From JAEUIE01 sp035430005 (GTDB lineage Bacteria > Planctomycetota > Planctomycetia > Gemmatales > HRBIN36): a DNA stretch of 64,000 nt. Where the stretch lies: contig DAOMFV010000001.1 in NCBI GenBank assembly GCA_035430005.1, positions 40,634 through 104,633 on the forward strand, in the 5' to 3' direction. Both the position numbers and the translations under genes were made by a program. The notes beneath the pieces are model-generated. The model worked only from the letters and a program-made list of their open reading frames with translations, was not told the origin of the DNA and made no database searches. Of the stretch, positions 16,612-24,506 are shown in pieces (position 1 is the first letter of the stretch; each line of letters begins with the position of its first letter).

Positions 16612-17724
16612 TCATGATCCATTTTTCTTGCGCATTGCCATGGCAGTGCGCACTCGTTCCGTTGCTAGGTCAACCGCAGCCTGGCGGGGTGAGATTCGTT
16701 CATCCCGTGAACGTGTAAAGACAGATCGGGTATTATCTCGGATTCGCTGCGCAATCATGTCGAATGCCAAAGACTGGGTGCCACCATGAAATTCGACGGA
16801 AGCACAAATGACACCGCCTGCGTTAGCGATAAAATCGGGTACGACAAATACGCCTCGTTCCCGTAGAGTCGTTTCAGCAGCATGGGTAGCCGGGATATTG
16901 GCTCCTTGAAGAATCAGTTTCGCCTTGATCGACGCAACATTCCTTTCATTTATGCAGTCAGGCTTGGCTGCGGGGATCAAAATGTCGCAAGCTACGCCAA
17001 AGAGGTCCTTTGCCTCCATCTTCTTGCCGCCTGCGTAACTGGTAACCGTTCCAGTACGGTCCTTGGTCTGTATCAGTTTCTCGATATCGATGCCCTGGGC
17101 ATCGTACACGGCACCCTTGCTATCGCTTGCTGCTACCAACCTCACCCCTAGCTCAGCAAGAAACTGCGCAGCGGGCCGTCCAACGTTGCCGAAACCTTCG
17201 ATGCCGAGTGTTGCCCCTTTGAGCTTGAGCCCGGCAAATTCAGAAGCGACTTCCGCGCAACGTGCCAGTCCATAACCAGTCGCTCCAATCTTATCCAGAG
17301 GTATGCCACCCAGTACACTGGGAAGACCGACTGATCGGCCAATCTCATCCCAGATCAACCCCATGCACGTTTCATCGGTGCCCATATCAGGACCGGGAAT
17401 GTAACTCGTTAACTCACGAATGCTACGAGCAAAGCTACGGACCAAGCTGGCTTTGTTCTTGCCCTTCGGATCGGCGATTAAGCCTGCCTTCCCTCCTCCG
17501 TGGGGCAACCCTGCGGCTGCATTTTTAAGTGTCATGGCCCGTGCCAGCCGATAGACTTCATCCACACTGACATCCACCGCCATCCGTACGCCCCCGATGG
17601 CAGGACCGCATGCGGTGTTGTCGATCACTACAAATCCCCGCATTTCCGTGTGAGGATCAAAAAGATGCACAATCTTCTCAGGACCAAGCACATCATAATA
17701 TCTATCTAAGGCGGTCGTTGACAT
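16612..17724 (-). CDS. Glu/Leu/Phe/Val dehydrogenase
   Basis: NAD(P)-dependent amino-acid dehydrogenase, 370 aa. The start is the ATG at 17724, preceded by CTGGAG; the frame runs further upstream into the stress-protein gene and is rejected. The N-terminal catalytic domain has GPAIGGVRM and the substrate-lysine loop GLPHGGGKAGLIADP near residue 90. The Rossmann domain has GFGNVG near residue 180. Length and motifs are nearer to leucine/valine-type dehydrogenases than to hexameric GdhA (about 420-450 aa), so substrate is open. It is the fourth gene of a stress unit, so it may supply or consume NAD(P)H when respiration is limited (inference). Confidence 0.88.
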   Translation of the reverse strand: MSTTALDRYYDVLGPEKIVHLFDPHTEMRGFVVIDNTACGPAIGGVRMAVDVSVDEVYRLARAMTLKNAAAGLPHGGGKAGLIADPKGKNKASLVRSFARSIRELTSYIPGPDMGTDETCMGLIWDEIGRSVGLPSVLGGIPLDKIGATGYGLARCAEVASEFAGLKLKGATLGIEGFGNVGRPAAQFLAELGVRLVAASDSKGAVYDAQGIDIEKLIQTKDRTGTVTSYAGGKKMEAKDLFGVACDILIPAAKPDCINERNVASIKAKLILQGANIPATHAAETTLRERGVFVVPDFIANAGGVICASVEFHGGTQSLAFDMIAQRIRDNTRSVFTRSRDERISPRQAAVDLATERVRTAMAMRKKNGS

Positions 17725-17765
17725 ATTGTCTCCAGAACACTTCACCGTGGCTCCCGGTCGAATGA

Positions 17766-18620
17766 TCAATGATAAAGGAACAGAGGCACTGGACTTTCCT
17801 TCAGCAGAGTGCGAGTAACCGATCCAAACAAGAAATCCCTGAGCTTGCCGTGACCGAAAACTCCCATCACGAGGATGGAAGGATCGCAAAGCCATGTCTG
17901 CTTGATAATGGCTTGAGCCGGATGATCCTTGCAGACCACGGCATGCACCATGAAGGGGCGATCATGCCAGGTGAGGAAATCGGCGGCTTGTTGAGCATGT
18001 TTTTCAGCCTCGCTATGGCTGGTTGCGATACTGACGATATGCACCTTCTTATCCTTGTCGATCCCTGAAGCTTCGAATGCTTGCAGCGCTCGCGCCGCTT
18101 CTGGGCTGCCATCGTAAGCCACCATAACACACTTGCTCTCTCGAATGCTGTTGGGAACAGTCACAACTGGCCTGGAGCAAAATCGTGCTACTTCTTTAAG
18201 CGTGGCATCCAGTTCTTCCGAGGAACCTCGATGGAAAAAGGTACGTCGCCCGAGCATCACCAGGTCGAAGCGCTGGGCCTGTGTCGTCAGTCGCTCAGCT
18301 GGTACGCCCAGGTCTTCCAGTAGCTTGCATGGCACCTGTCGCTCTGCACATTGAAGTGTGAACTGCTGAAGATATCGTTCCACACGCCGCTGATCTTCGT
18401 GAAACAAACGTTGGTCCAGGCCGGACGCCTCAGCCAGTGGATCAAAGGGGGGCAGTCCTGGAACCATTTGGCTGGGCAAACGAGTTACCACTGCGGGCTC
18501 ATCGACAATACCGATGCCCACCAGCATCGCATCAAGTTGTTTGGCCCAAAGCAAGCCAAGTTCCACGGCAGCATGGCTGAATGGAGAACCGTCCAGTCCT
18601 ATGAGTATGCTCTTGACCAT
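17766..18620 (-). CDS. Tandem universal stress protein (two UspA domains)
   Basis: 284 aa from the ATG at 18620 (MVKSILIGLDGSPFSHAAVE); the frame is open upstream but without family similarity. Domain 1 (1-150) and domain 2 (about 160-284) are both UspA folds. Domain 2 has VMVAYDGSPEAARAL at its start and the ATP-binding signature GVFGHGKLRDFLFGSVT near its end. The equivalent loop in domain 1 (GRRTFFHRGSSEE) is degenerate, so ATP is probably bound only by domain 2. It lies 96 bp after Hsp20 and 41 bp before the dehydrogenase. Confidence 0.92.
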   Translation of the reverse strand: MVKSILIGLDGSPFSHAAVELGLLWAKQLDAMLVGIGIVDEPAVVTRLPSQMVPGLPPFDPLAEASGLDQRLFHEDQRRVERYLQQFTLQCAERQVPCKLLEDLGVPAERLTTQAQRFDLVMLGRRTFFHRGSSEELDATLKEVARFCSRPVVTVPNSIRESKCVMVAYDGSPEAARALQAFEASGIDKDKKVHIVSIATSHSEAEKHAQQAADFLTWHDRPFMVHAVVCKDHPAQAIIKQTWLCDPSILVMGVFGHGKLRDFLFGSVTRTLLKESPVPLFLYH

Positions 18621-18716
18621 TTCAGCCTCATCAAAGATCCGAAGAAAAGAATCCTCGGCAGCCTGACAGGTGCGATGAGCCATTTCGCCTGCCAAGGATT
18701 CAAAGTCGCCACCGTC

Positions 18717-19190
18717 TCACTTGGTTGACTGGATGGCAATGGGCTTGCCCCGAGCCGTCTCCACCTTGGGGATAGCCACCGTTAGCAAGCCGTTTTGGAA
18801 CTTGGCCTCTGCCTTGTCCATGATGCATCCCTCAGGCAACGTGATCGAACGAAAGAGCGAAGAACGGCGTTCTTCCGAGCATTCCTTATCCTTCACTTCT
18901 GATTTGTGCTCTGCCTTCAGCACCAACTCGTTGCCTACCTGCTTCAAATCGATCTCTTTGGCATCGAACCCGGGTGCCTCGAATCGGGCAATCACCGAGT
19001 TGTCCTTCTCTTCCAAGTCCACGCCCCAGGAGGGCTTTTCGTTGTCGAAGAACGACACATCGCCGAAGAACCGCTGGAAGACTCGATCCATCTCCTGACG
19101 AAACTGATTGAAGACAGGGAACCCGCTCCACTTCGCCAGTGAACCATTGCCGTTCAACTGTTGGGTCTTGCTGGGAATCATGCTACTCAT
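18717..19190 (-). CDS. Small heat shock protein (Hsp20/alpha-crystallin)
   Basis: ATP-independent holdase chaperone, 157 aa. The alpha-crystallin domain spans about residues 50-150: a PSWGVDLEEKDN start, FEAPGFDAKEIDLK, and the signature RSITLPEGCIMDKAEAKFQN-GLL, with the final IxI-like oligomerisation segment reading IAIQ. The start ATG at 19190 follows GGAG. It sits 61 bp after a single-domain universal stress protein and before the tandem one, so chaperone and stress signalling appear co-transcribed. Confidence 0.95.
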   Translation of the reverse strand: MSSMIPSKTQQLNGNGSLAKWSGFPVFNQFRQEMDRVFQRFFGDVSFFDNEKPSWGVDLEEKDNSVIARFEAPGFDAKEIDLKQVGNELVLKAEHKSEVKDKECSEERRSSLFRSITLPEGCIMDKAEAKFQNGLLTVAIPKVETARGKPIAIQSTK

Positions 19191-19251
19191 GGTCTTAGCT
19201 CCTTGTGATCAGGGTTTAGGTAAAGTGAAACTGTTGATATGGCGTGCGACA

Positions 19252-19704
19252 TCATCCCTTTACGTTTGACTCTGGGGACAATGGCACAATAAGGACAGGG
19301 CAAGGAGCCCGCCGCAATACGTGGTCGGCTACGCTGCCAAGAAATAATCGCTTGAATCCAGTACGGCCATAAGTGCCCATCACGATTAGATCAGCATGAC
19401 AGGACTGTGCCTTGCTCACAATCGTTTCAACGGGTGTGCCCTCGATGAACATATCCTCGATCTTAAGACCAGACTTGCTTTCCAGTATTTGCCGAAGTTT
19501 CCGCCGTACATCCTCTTCTGAGACCATCTCATGAGGAATAACAGGAAGATCGCCTGTGCTGAGAGCTTCTATCATGTAGGCATGCAAGACCACGATCGTG
19601 GCGTTAGCTGACTCAGCGATTTGACAAGCCAGTTTCAACGCTTGCTCTGCATTAGGCGAGAAATCGGTCGGGTGCAAAATGATCTTTGGCGGCCAGGTTG
19701 TCAT
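19252..19704 (-). CDS. Universal stress protein (single UspA domain)
   Basis: 150 aa. It starts KIILHPTDFSPNAEQALKLA and ends with the nucleotide-binding signature GTYGRTGFKRLFLGSVAD then VLRRAPCPVLIVP, the ATP-binding G-2x-G-9x-G-S type. It is the first gene of the minus-strand unit USP-Hsp20-USP-dehydrogenase-redoxin-DUF2007. A sigma-54-type promoter lies 36 bp upstream of the ATG. Confidence 0.95.
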   Translation of the reverse strand: MTTWPPKIILHPTDFSPNAEQALKLACQIAESANATIVVLHAYMIEALSTGDLPVIPHEMVSEEDVRRKLRQILESKSGLKIEDMFIEGTPVETIVSKAQSCHADLIVMGTYGRTGFKRLFLGSVADHVLRRAPCPVLIVPLSPESNVKG

Positions 19705-19737
19705 GGTTTAACTCGCAGCAGGTTAACGTGATGACTC

Positions 19738-19756
19738 ATTGCAGACCGAGTGCCAA
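19738..19756 (-). promoter_or_regulatory. Candidate sigma-54 promoter (-24/-12) of the USP-Hsp20 unit
   Basis: Read on the minus strand, TTGGCACTCGGTCTGCAAT has GG and GC exactly 10 bases apart (plus-strand CC 19753-19754, GC 19741-19742). TGGCAC is the perfect -24 consensus. The start near 19729 leaves about 25 bases to the ATG at 19704. It matches GGCA-N6-CTGC. Confidence 0.8.
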
Positions 19757-19936
19757 AGCTTAAAAATACGTCGGGAGTAGCCACCGTGCTGAATGGCAAT
19801 TCAGATGTGTGAGAAGTCGAAATGCCTGCCGTCGAGAAAACTATTTGCTGGAAGTTAATTGCTTTCCATCATGGATAGAAACTTACCGGCACAAGTCGGC
19901 TTCTCCGATAAAAACACTAGTAGATGGTATTCATGC

Positions 19937-19953
19937 ACGGCACGGAAACTGCC
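19937..19953 (+). promoter_or_regulatory. Candidate sigma-54 promoter (-24/-12) of the CBS gene
   Basis: CACGGCACGGAAACTGCCT has GG at 19939-19940 and GC at 19951-19952, spacing 10. The leading T of TGGCAC is C here, so it is the weakest of the four, but it keeps GGCA-N6-CTGC. The predicted start near 19963 lies about 32 bases before the ATG at 19995. The divergent USP promoter is about 185 bp away, so a shared activator site could serve both. Confidence 0.65.
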
Positions 19954-19994
19954 TTCTGGTAAGTAGGGAGGAACACCGAACTGGAGCACACATC

Positions 19995-20510
19995 ATGCCT
20001 GCCACATTACTTGGACAACCACTAGTTCTCTCTTCCGGCACTGTCGATATGGCCATGTCAGACAACCCTGTCTCCGTCTCTGATATTGAGACAGCACAAG
20101 GCGTGGCTCAAGTGCTCATCGAGCATCGCATCAGCGCTGTCCCGATCATTAATGAAGCTGGGCATCCCGTAGGAGTTATCAGCCGTACAGACCTGGTCAA
20201 TCACCTGGTGCAACTTCAGAGTCACGTTCGCACCCTGGAAGAGGACTGGTTTGAATGTGGGAATATCGTTGATGAAGAAATCATAAGGAGTCAACCCTGT
20301 CGGGCGGGTTCCTGGAGCAAGATCACCGCCAAAGCAATCATGAATACAAGATTGTTCACAGTTACACCTGAAGATTCTCTTGAGATAGCTGTCGAACTCA
20401 TATTGAAACACCACGTTCATCGGCTCTTCGTCGTTGATCATGACGGTGTTCTTGTTGGCATTATCAGTACCTTCGATATCCTAAACCGACTTGAACGACG
20501 TTTCGAGTAG
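19995..20510 (+). CDS. CBS-pair domain protein
   Basis: 171 aa from the ATG at 19995, preceded by GGAG; upstream in-frame codons cross the promoter. Two CBS motifs form one Bateman module: the first (about 20-80) ends VPIINEAGHPVGVISRTDL, the second (about 115-170) ends RLFVVDHDGVLVGIISTFDI. No enzyme domain is attached, so it is a stand-alone adenylate sensor like Hrp1 of mycobacteria (family comparison, not proof of function). A roughly 35-residue insert with two cysteines (FECGN and QPCRAG) separates the motifs. It is divergent from the USP-Hsp20 unit. Confidence 0.9.
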   Translation: MPATLLGQPLVLSSGTVDMAMSDNPVSVSDIETAQGVAQVLIEHRISAVPIINEAGHPVGVISRTDLVNHLVQLQSHVRTLEEDWFECGNIVDEEIIRSQPCRAGSWSKITAKAIMNTRLFTVTPEDSLEIAVELILKHHVHRLFVVDHDGVLVGIISTFDILNRLERRFE

Positions 20511-20690
20511 GGCTTTAAGCCATGAGCAGCATTGGATCGGCCAAGAAGTCCTGCGTTCTGGGGTAACCATGACACCAACGACTCCTTTGACTCACCCTGT
20601 GCTCATTGCAGTGGCCTGGTATCGCTCATGTGGGTATTAATGCTGGATTCTACATGATGTCCAAGTTGGGCATGTCCCTATCAATGCCTA

Positions 20691-21075
20691 GAGCCTGTTA
20701 TTGACTTCGGAAGGCAGCTTGTTTGATAATGATGGTGAGGAAGGCAAGCCAGTGCCACCCTTCGAGAACTTTGGCCAGTCGTTCGTAGTCGCGGGCCAAG
20801 TGTCTAAAACGGGCGAGCCAGCCAAAGGTACGTTCCACCACCCAGCGTCGTGGTAACAGCACAAAACCCTTCTTGGCTTCCGTGTGTTTAACGACTTCCA
20901 GACGGATGCCATGCTGACTGGCTTGTTGAGTTGCATCTTCACCGGTGTATCCTTGATCCACATAGGCCAGCGTCACTGTACCACCAGTGGCCTCTTGCAC
21001 CTGGGACGCCAATTCAGCCACTTGGGCTCGCTCTTGTTCGTTAGCTGCTGTCACCTTTAAAGCCAGCAGATTTGC
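20691..21075 (-). pseudogene. IS5-family transposase remnant (C-terminal part)
   Basis: Only the last part of a DDE transposase survives: LLALKVTAANEQERAQV, then AYVDQGYTGE with a catalytic-position Asp, and LPRRWVVERTFGWLARFRHL with the catalytic Glu region (YREK-like WVVERTFGWL). The open frame is 20698-21054, and recognisable coding continues to about 21075 where similarity stops. Just past the stop, GAGCCTGTTA at 20692-20701 resembles an IS5-group terminal inverted repeat. The other end and the N-terminal half are missing, so it cannot transpose by itself. Confidence 0.8.
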
Positions 21076-21144
21076 CGAGAAGCTATTTCACTCCCTGCTG
21101 ATTTCTGGACATCAGCTACAAGCGGCACTACGCTCCCGTCATGC

Positions 21145-22203
21145 TCATTCATCTTCTACGACAGTTTTCTTAGGCACATAGTCAATTGTTGTTCGATCCA
21201 TGCAAAACCAATCGTTGATGGCCTCCTCTTCGTAGTTAAACACGATTGTTTTCCTCTTGGCATTTTGAGCAAATAAATGGAACTTGAGATTAAACCCATA
21301 TCTGAGATTTGGCCGCACTCCACTACGTCCATCAATGCTTTGAAATTGAAGCCCTTGTGTTTCGAGTCTCTTATTCTTTACCGAAAACTCGATCTCGGCT
21401 TCTGGATGCAAAGGGCGACTCAAGTAAGCATGCGCTTTTCCTTGTAGCATTGCAAGTTGAGCATGAACAACAGCATCTAGCCTAAATCCTGACTCTGAAT
21501 GGGAATTCACGAGATTGACAGGGGCATTGGATTCCAAAACAACAAGTATCTCGTGTGCCGTTGCCGTCCCCTTGTTCTGAAGAACTAAGATCATCGAAAA
21601 CTCTACCGAGGCATCGCTTTTCACTCGCATGACTGTGTTCTGTATCAAGTCAAGATCAACCTTGGTAAACGGATAGAACATTTGTTTCAGCATCGAATGC
21701 GGAATTACCTTGCATGACTCGCCAGCACGCATGACATAGGTTTTGGCCGATCCAGGAAATTCTCTGCGGTGTGGCCGATGTGGACTGAGAGGAACATAGC
21801 AAACCAACACACCCTTATCTGGGCCAGCGGTTTCAATCGGTAAGTATCGGACACCTTGAACGGGTGGATCGTTGGCAACGTGAATCTGCTTAGTCAGAAT
21901 GGCTTGCAGTTCGGACAGTGATTGAACTGGTACAACTTCGCCAGGGGTGTCTCTGGAAGTTGTACGAATACCGACAATGAGCAGTCCGCCTTCGGTGTTG
22001 GCAAAAGCTGATAAGTATTCTGACCATGCTTCCTGAATCTTGTCTCTGTCGAACTCCGTTGCGTTTTTCATCCAGCATTGTTTGTAATCAATCCATTCGT
22101 GTTCCGATGGCTTGTGTTCCAAGACGTAGGCAATTTGCTCCGCACCTGTATTGAGTTGGTTAAGTTGGCTGAAAAACGATTCAACACGGGATGGAAGGGC
22201 CAT
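21145..22203 (-). CDS. AlbA_2 / Schlafen-like putative nucleic-acid-binding protein
   Basis: 352 aa. The N-terminal half (about 25-175) is an AlbA_2 (Schlafen AAA_4-like) domain: an E-x-WIDYKQ start, SAFANTEGGLLIVGI with the conserved N-T-x-GG, and a strand that ends YVPLSPHRPHR then TYVMRAGESC. The C-terminal half (about 185-352) is a beta-rich region of no family I recognise. AlbA_2 proteins bind DNA or RNA, and many are regulators or defence-associated. It lies between an IS remnant and a tRNA pair, with phrasing unlike its neighbours, so recent acquisition is plausible. No partner gene is visible, so a defence role is only a guess. Confidence 0.72.
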   Translation of the reverse strand: MALPSRVESFFSQLNQLNTGAEQIAYVLEHKPSEHEWIDYKQCWMKNATEFDRDKIQEAWSEYLSAFANTEGGLLIVGIRTTSRDTPGEVVPVQSLSELQAILTKQIHVANDPPVQGVRYLPIETAGPDKGVLVCYVPLSPHRPHRREFPGSAKTYVMRAGESCKVIPHSMLKQMFYPFTKVDLDLIQNTVMRVKSDASVEFSMILVLQNKGTATAHEILVVLESNAPVNLVNSHSESGFRLDAVVHAQLAMLQGKAHAYLSRPLHPEAEIEFSVKNKRLETQGLQFQSIDGRSGVRPNLRYGFNLKFHLFAQNAKRKTIVFNYEEEAINDWFCMDRTTIDYVPKKTVVEDE

Positions 22204-22361
22204 AAATCGGTATTCCTATCGACGATCAAAAGGCAGCTACAAACCCCTCAATTCTTGGAACTGCCATCCATTTTGTCCTAAATTTTCTTAGGGCAAAACC
22301 CTACGCAATTGTCCTAATATCAGAAAGTACAGAATACCCTAGAAATGCAGTCGTATTTGAG

Positions 22362-22434
22362 TGGAGGCGAGGGGGGTCGAACCCCTAACCCCTAGCTTGC
22401 AAAGCTAGTGCTCTCCCAGTTGAGCTACGCCCCC
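22362..22434 (-). tRNA. tRNA-Ala (anticodon TGC)
   Basis: 73 nt. The acceptor stem GGGGGCG pairs with CGCCTCC (one G-T pair), the discriminator is A, the anticodon is TGC in CTTTGCAAG, and the T arm is GGGGTTCGACCCC-like. CCA is not encoded. It lies 44 bp after tRNA-Ile on the same strand. Confidence 0.96.
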
Positions 22435-22440
22435 CGAGTG

Positions 22441-22465
22441 AAAACCTACGGGATAAACCCGTAGG
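22441..22465 (-). terminator. Hairpin with T tract between the two tRNA genes
   Basis: A perfect 8-bp inverted repeat, CCTACGGG (22445-22452) and CCCGTAGG (22458-22465) with a 5-base loop, is followed on the minus strand by TTTT. It could be a weak terminator after tRNA-Ile or a processing hairpin in a joint tRNA-Ile/tRNA-Ala precursor. Confidence 0.6.
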
Positions 22466-22478
22466 CTCTTCCAGCCAA

Positions 22479-22552
22479 TGCGCGTACTTGGATTCGAACC
22501 AAGGACCTCAGCTTTATCAGAGCTGCGCTCTAGCCAACTGAGCTATACGCGC
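22479..22552 (-). tRNA. tRNA-Ile (anticodon GAT)
   Basis: 74 nt. Acceptor stem GCGCGTA pairs perfectly with TACGCGC, discriminator A, D arm TAGCTCAGTTGG, anticodon GAT in CTCTGATAAAG, and T arm CTTGGTTCGAATCCAAG. CCA is not encoded. It precedes tRNA-Ala, the order found in many rRNA spacers, but no rRNA gene flanks the pair here. Confidence 0.97.
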
Positions 22553-22576
22553 GCGGATTGCTAGAATACGAATCCA

Positions 22577-22604
22577 ATTCTAAATGCCAAGCCGGTCTTG
22601 TCAA
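22577..22604 (-). promoter_or_regulatory. Sigma-70-type promoter of the tRNA pair
   Basis: On the minus strand a perfect -35 TTGACA (22604-22599) and a -10 TAGAAT (22582-22577) are 16 bases apart. Transcription would begin near 22570, about 18 bases before mature tRNA-Ile. Confidence 0.75.
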
Positions 22605-22698
22605 TCGGCTCTTGTTTCGCTCCGTGTGGTTATCAAGAGTGTCAGCTGGTACATGCGGAATTACTGGAGTGGACACTGTGAAGAGTATCCTGGTTCGG

Positions 22699-23097
22699 TC
22701 AAGGAGCTATACGATATGCTTCCTTCTCAAAAGGATTGTCATAATAGGCGTTCTTTCCCCGTAACCAAAGCCACAGGCTGCATCCCAGGTAGGCGGGGGC
22801 CATGAATATTCCCCAGCGGGCGAACTGGTTGACATGCACATGTTCATGTTCCCGGGCAAAATCAAGGTCGTCACGGGTCTGGCCGAAGACGACATGCCCC
22901 AACGTCATGGCAGCGGCATTCTTAGCCAGCAGATGATGTTTCAAGAACCATTTCATCATCCCACCCCAAAACTCGACCACGCCTTGCACAATCTGCACCC
23001 GGCCGCCAGTTACGAGCGTGAGCAAACCCAGGAACAGCCCCAATACCGTGACAGGGGCTGCCCAGAGGTATCCAAGAAGGGTCAGAAGACTATTCAT
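22699..23097 (-). CDS. Small membrane protein with HExxH motif
   Basis: 132 aa from the ATG at 23097, which lies inside the last codons of the upstream permease gene (8 bp overlap) and implies coupled translation. A hydrophobic segment at about 3-30 and another at about 96-112 flank a loop with REHEHVHVNQFARWG; His84-Glu85 and His88 form an HExxH zinc-protease-like motif. No full peptidase domain is visible, so catalysis is unproven; a metal-binding or export-linked role is possible. It ends the tripartite export operon. Confidence 0.72.
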   Translation of the reverse strand: MNSLLTLLGYLWAAPVTVLGLFLGLLTLVTGGRVQIVQGVVEFWGGMMKWFLKHHLLAKNAAAMTLGHVVFGQTRDDLDFAREHEHVHVNQFARWGIFMAPAYLGCSLWLWLRGKNAYYDNPFEKEAYRIAP

Positions 23098-24505
23098 GTC
23101 GAAGTGCTTCGATGGGATCAAGCCGGGCAGCACGACGTGAGGGATACCAGCCGAAGAGAACGCCCACCACTACCGCAGCGAAGAAGGCCATGAAGACGCT
23201 AGGCTGATGCACTTTGGTCGGCAGGTGATTGCTAAAGTAGTGGCCAATGGGGGGGGCGAGCCAGATGATCAAAAAGCCAAAACCGACGCCTATCAAACCG
23301 CCCAGCGTCGTCTGCACCAATGCCTCCACCAGAAACTGGAAGGTGACATCGCTACGCTTGGCTCCCAGAGCACGGCGGATGCCTATCTCCCGGGTGCGTT
23401 CGGTTACCGTCGCCAGCATGATGTTCATAATGCCGATGCCGCCCACGAGAAGCGAGATGCCGGCGATCATAGCCATCTGACGGCGGTAACGGTCTCGGGT
23501 GCGTTCAGCATCTTCCAATTTGTCCAAAGGGACTTTCACGTTCCAGTCTTTCTTCGCTGCGTCATGAAACAAATCAAGCTGCATGCCGGCAATCTCAGCC
23601 GTGGGCCGGACTTGTTCCATCGTTTCCACGGTCATGATGATCTGGCTGAGTTGTACTTGTTCCGCCCCACGTTGGCCGCTGCTGCGGAGAAAAGTTGTGT
23701 CGCCCAGCAATGCCCGGCTGGAGACCAGTGGAATGTATATGTCGGTATCATATTTCTCGATATCGGGGCCGCTGGTCGAGGGGGAACGATCCTTGAGAAC
23801 GCCGACAATGGTGAATGCCGGGTTCTTGCCTTCAAAACGGATCACTTTGTTGATGGGATCTTCACCGGGATAGAGAGTTCGCGCCACCTCTGAGCCAAGC
23901 ACGCAAATGTTGCGTGGGACGGGTGATTCATCAGCTTCGACGATGAATCGCCCCGCTGCGATCATGTCACCAAGCTTGTAGATGGTGGCATAATGAGGCG
24001 TGGTGGCCACGACTCGGGAGCGAAGAACCTTGCTCTCTGTTACCGGGCGCACCACGGCGTCAAAAGATCGAACCGGCAGAGGAGCGCTAACCAGATTCGG
24101 AATCGTCGTTCGAAAGCGTTCATAGTCCTGGTAGGTCAGCCCATACTTGGCGACGAAAGATCGATTAGACGTTGCTCCATCGGCTGGCTTCACGCTCACC
24201 ACAATGATATTGGTGGCTCCCTGACGCATAATATCGTCAAGCGCATCCTGCATCGAACCTTCACCGAATGCCATCAGGGCGATGACCGAGGCTGTCCCGA
24301 TGATGATGCCCAACACGGAAAGGAACGAGCGGAGCTTGTGCAGCCAGAGGTTCCGAACGGCCGTTACAAAGCTGCGACGTAGTTTAGGGCCGCCTATGGG
24401 GGTTAAGGCAAGAATGGCAGGTACGACGAACAGGCCAACCCCTAGAAGGTAGGGCCAGTAATCAAGAAGAAACGATATCAGATAATCGATGGAATCGTTG
24501 AGCAT
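23090..24505 (-). CDS. ABC transporter permease, MacB/FtsX type
   Basis: 471 aa. The layout is an extra N-terminal membrane helix (about 13-32), the MacB-type start (AVRNLWLHKLRSFLSVLGIIIGTASVIAL near residue 45 onwards, split across helix 2), a large periplasmic domain (about 80-330), and a C-terminal FtsX domain with three helices, including GIGIMNIMLATVTERTREIG and the final RLDPIEALRHE. MacB-type permeases couple cytoplasmic ATP use to periplasmic pumping rather than moving substrate through the membrane. The ATPase is a separate upstream gene, with one base between stop and start. Confidence 0.93.
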   Translation of the reverse strand: MLNDSIDYLISFLLDYWPYLLGVGLFVVPAILALTPIGGPKLRRSFVTAVRNLWLHKLRSFLSVLGIIIGTASVIALMAFGEGSMQDALDDIMRQGATNIIVVSVKPADGATSNRSFVAKYGLTYQDYERFRTTIPNLVSAPLPVRSFDAVVRPVTESKVLRSRVVATTPHYATIYKLGDMIAAGRFIVEADESPVPRNICVLGSEVARTLYPGEDPINKVIRFEGKNPAFTIVGVLKDRSPSTSGPDIEKYDTDIYIPLVSSRALLGDTTFLRSSGQRGAEQVQLSQIIMTVETMEQVRPTAEIAGMQLDLFHDAAKKDWNVKVPLDKLEDAERTRDRYRRQMAMIAGISLLVGGIGIMNIMLATVTERTREIGIRRALGAKRSDVTFQFLVEALVQTTLGGLIGVGFGFLIIWLAPPIGHYFSNHLPTKVHQPSVFMAFFAAVVVGVLFGWYPSRRAARLDPIEALRHE

Positions 24506-24506
24506 G

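Noticed and set aside
22362..22552. Search for rRNA next to the tRNA pair
   Set aside because: The flanks hold an AlbA_2 gene and the export operon; no 16S or 23S signature was seen.
23207..23893. 228-codon plus-strand frame opposite the ABC permease
   Set aside because: The minus-strand permease has clear FtsX motifs; this is a shadow frame.
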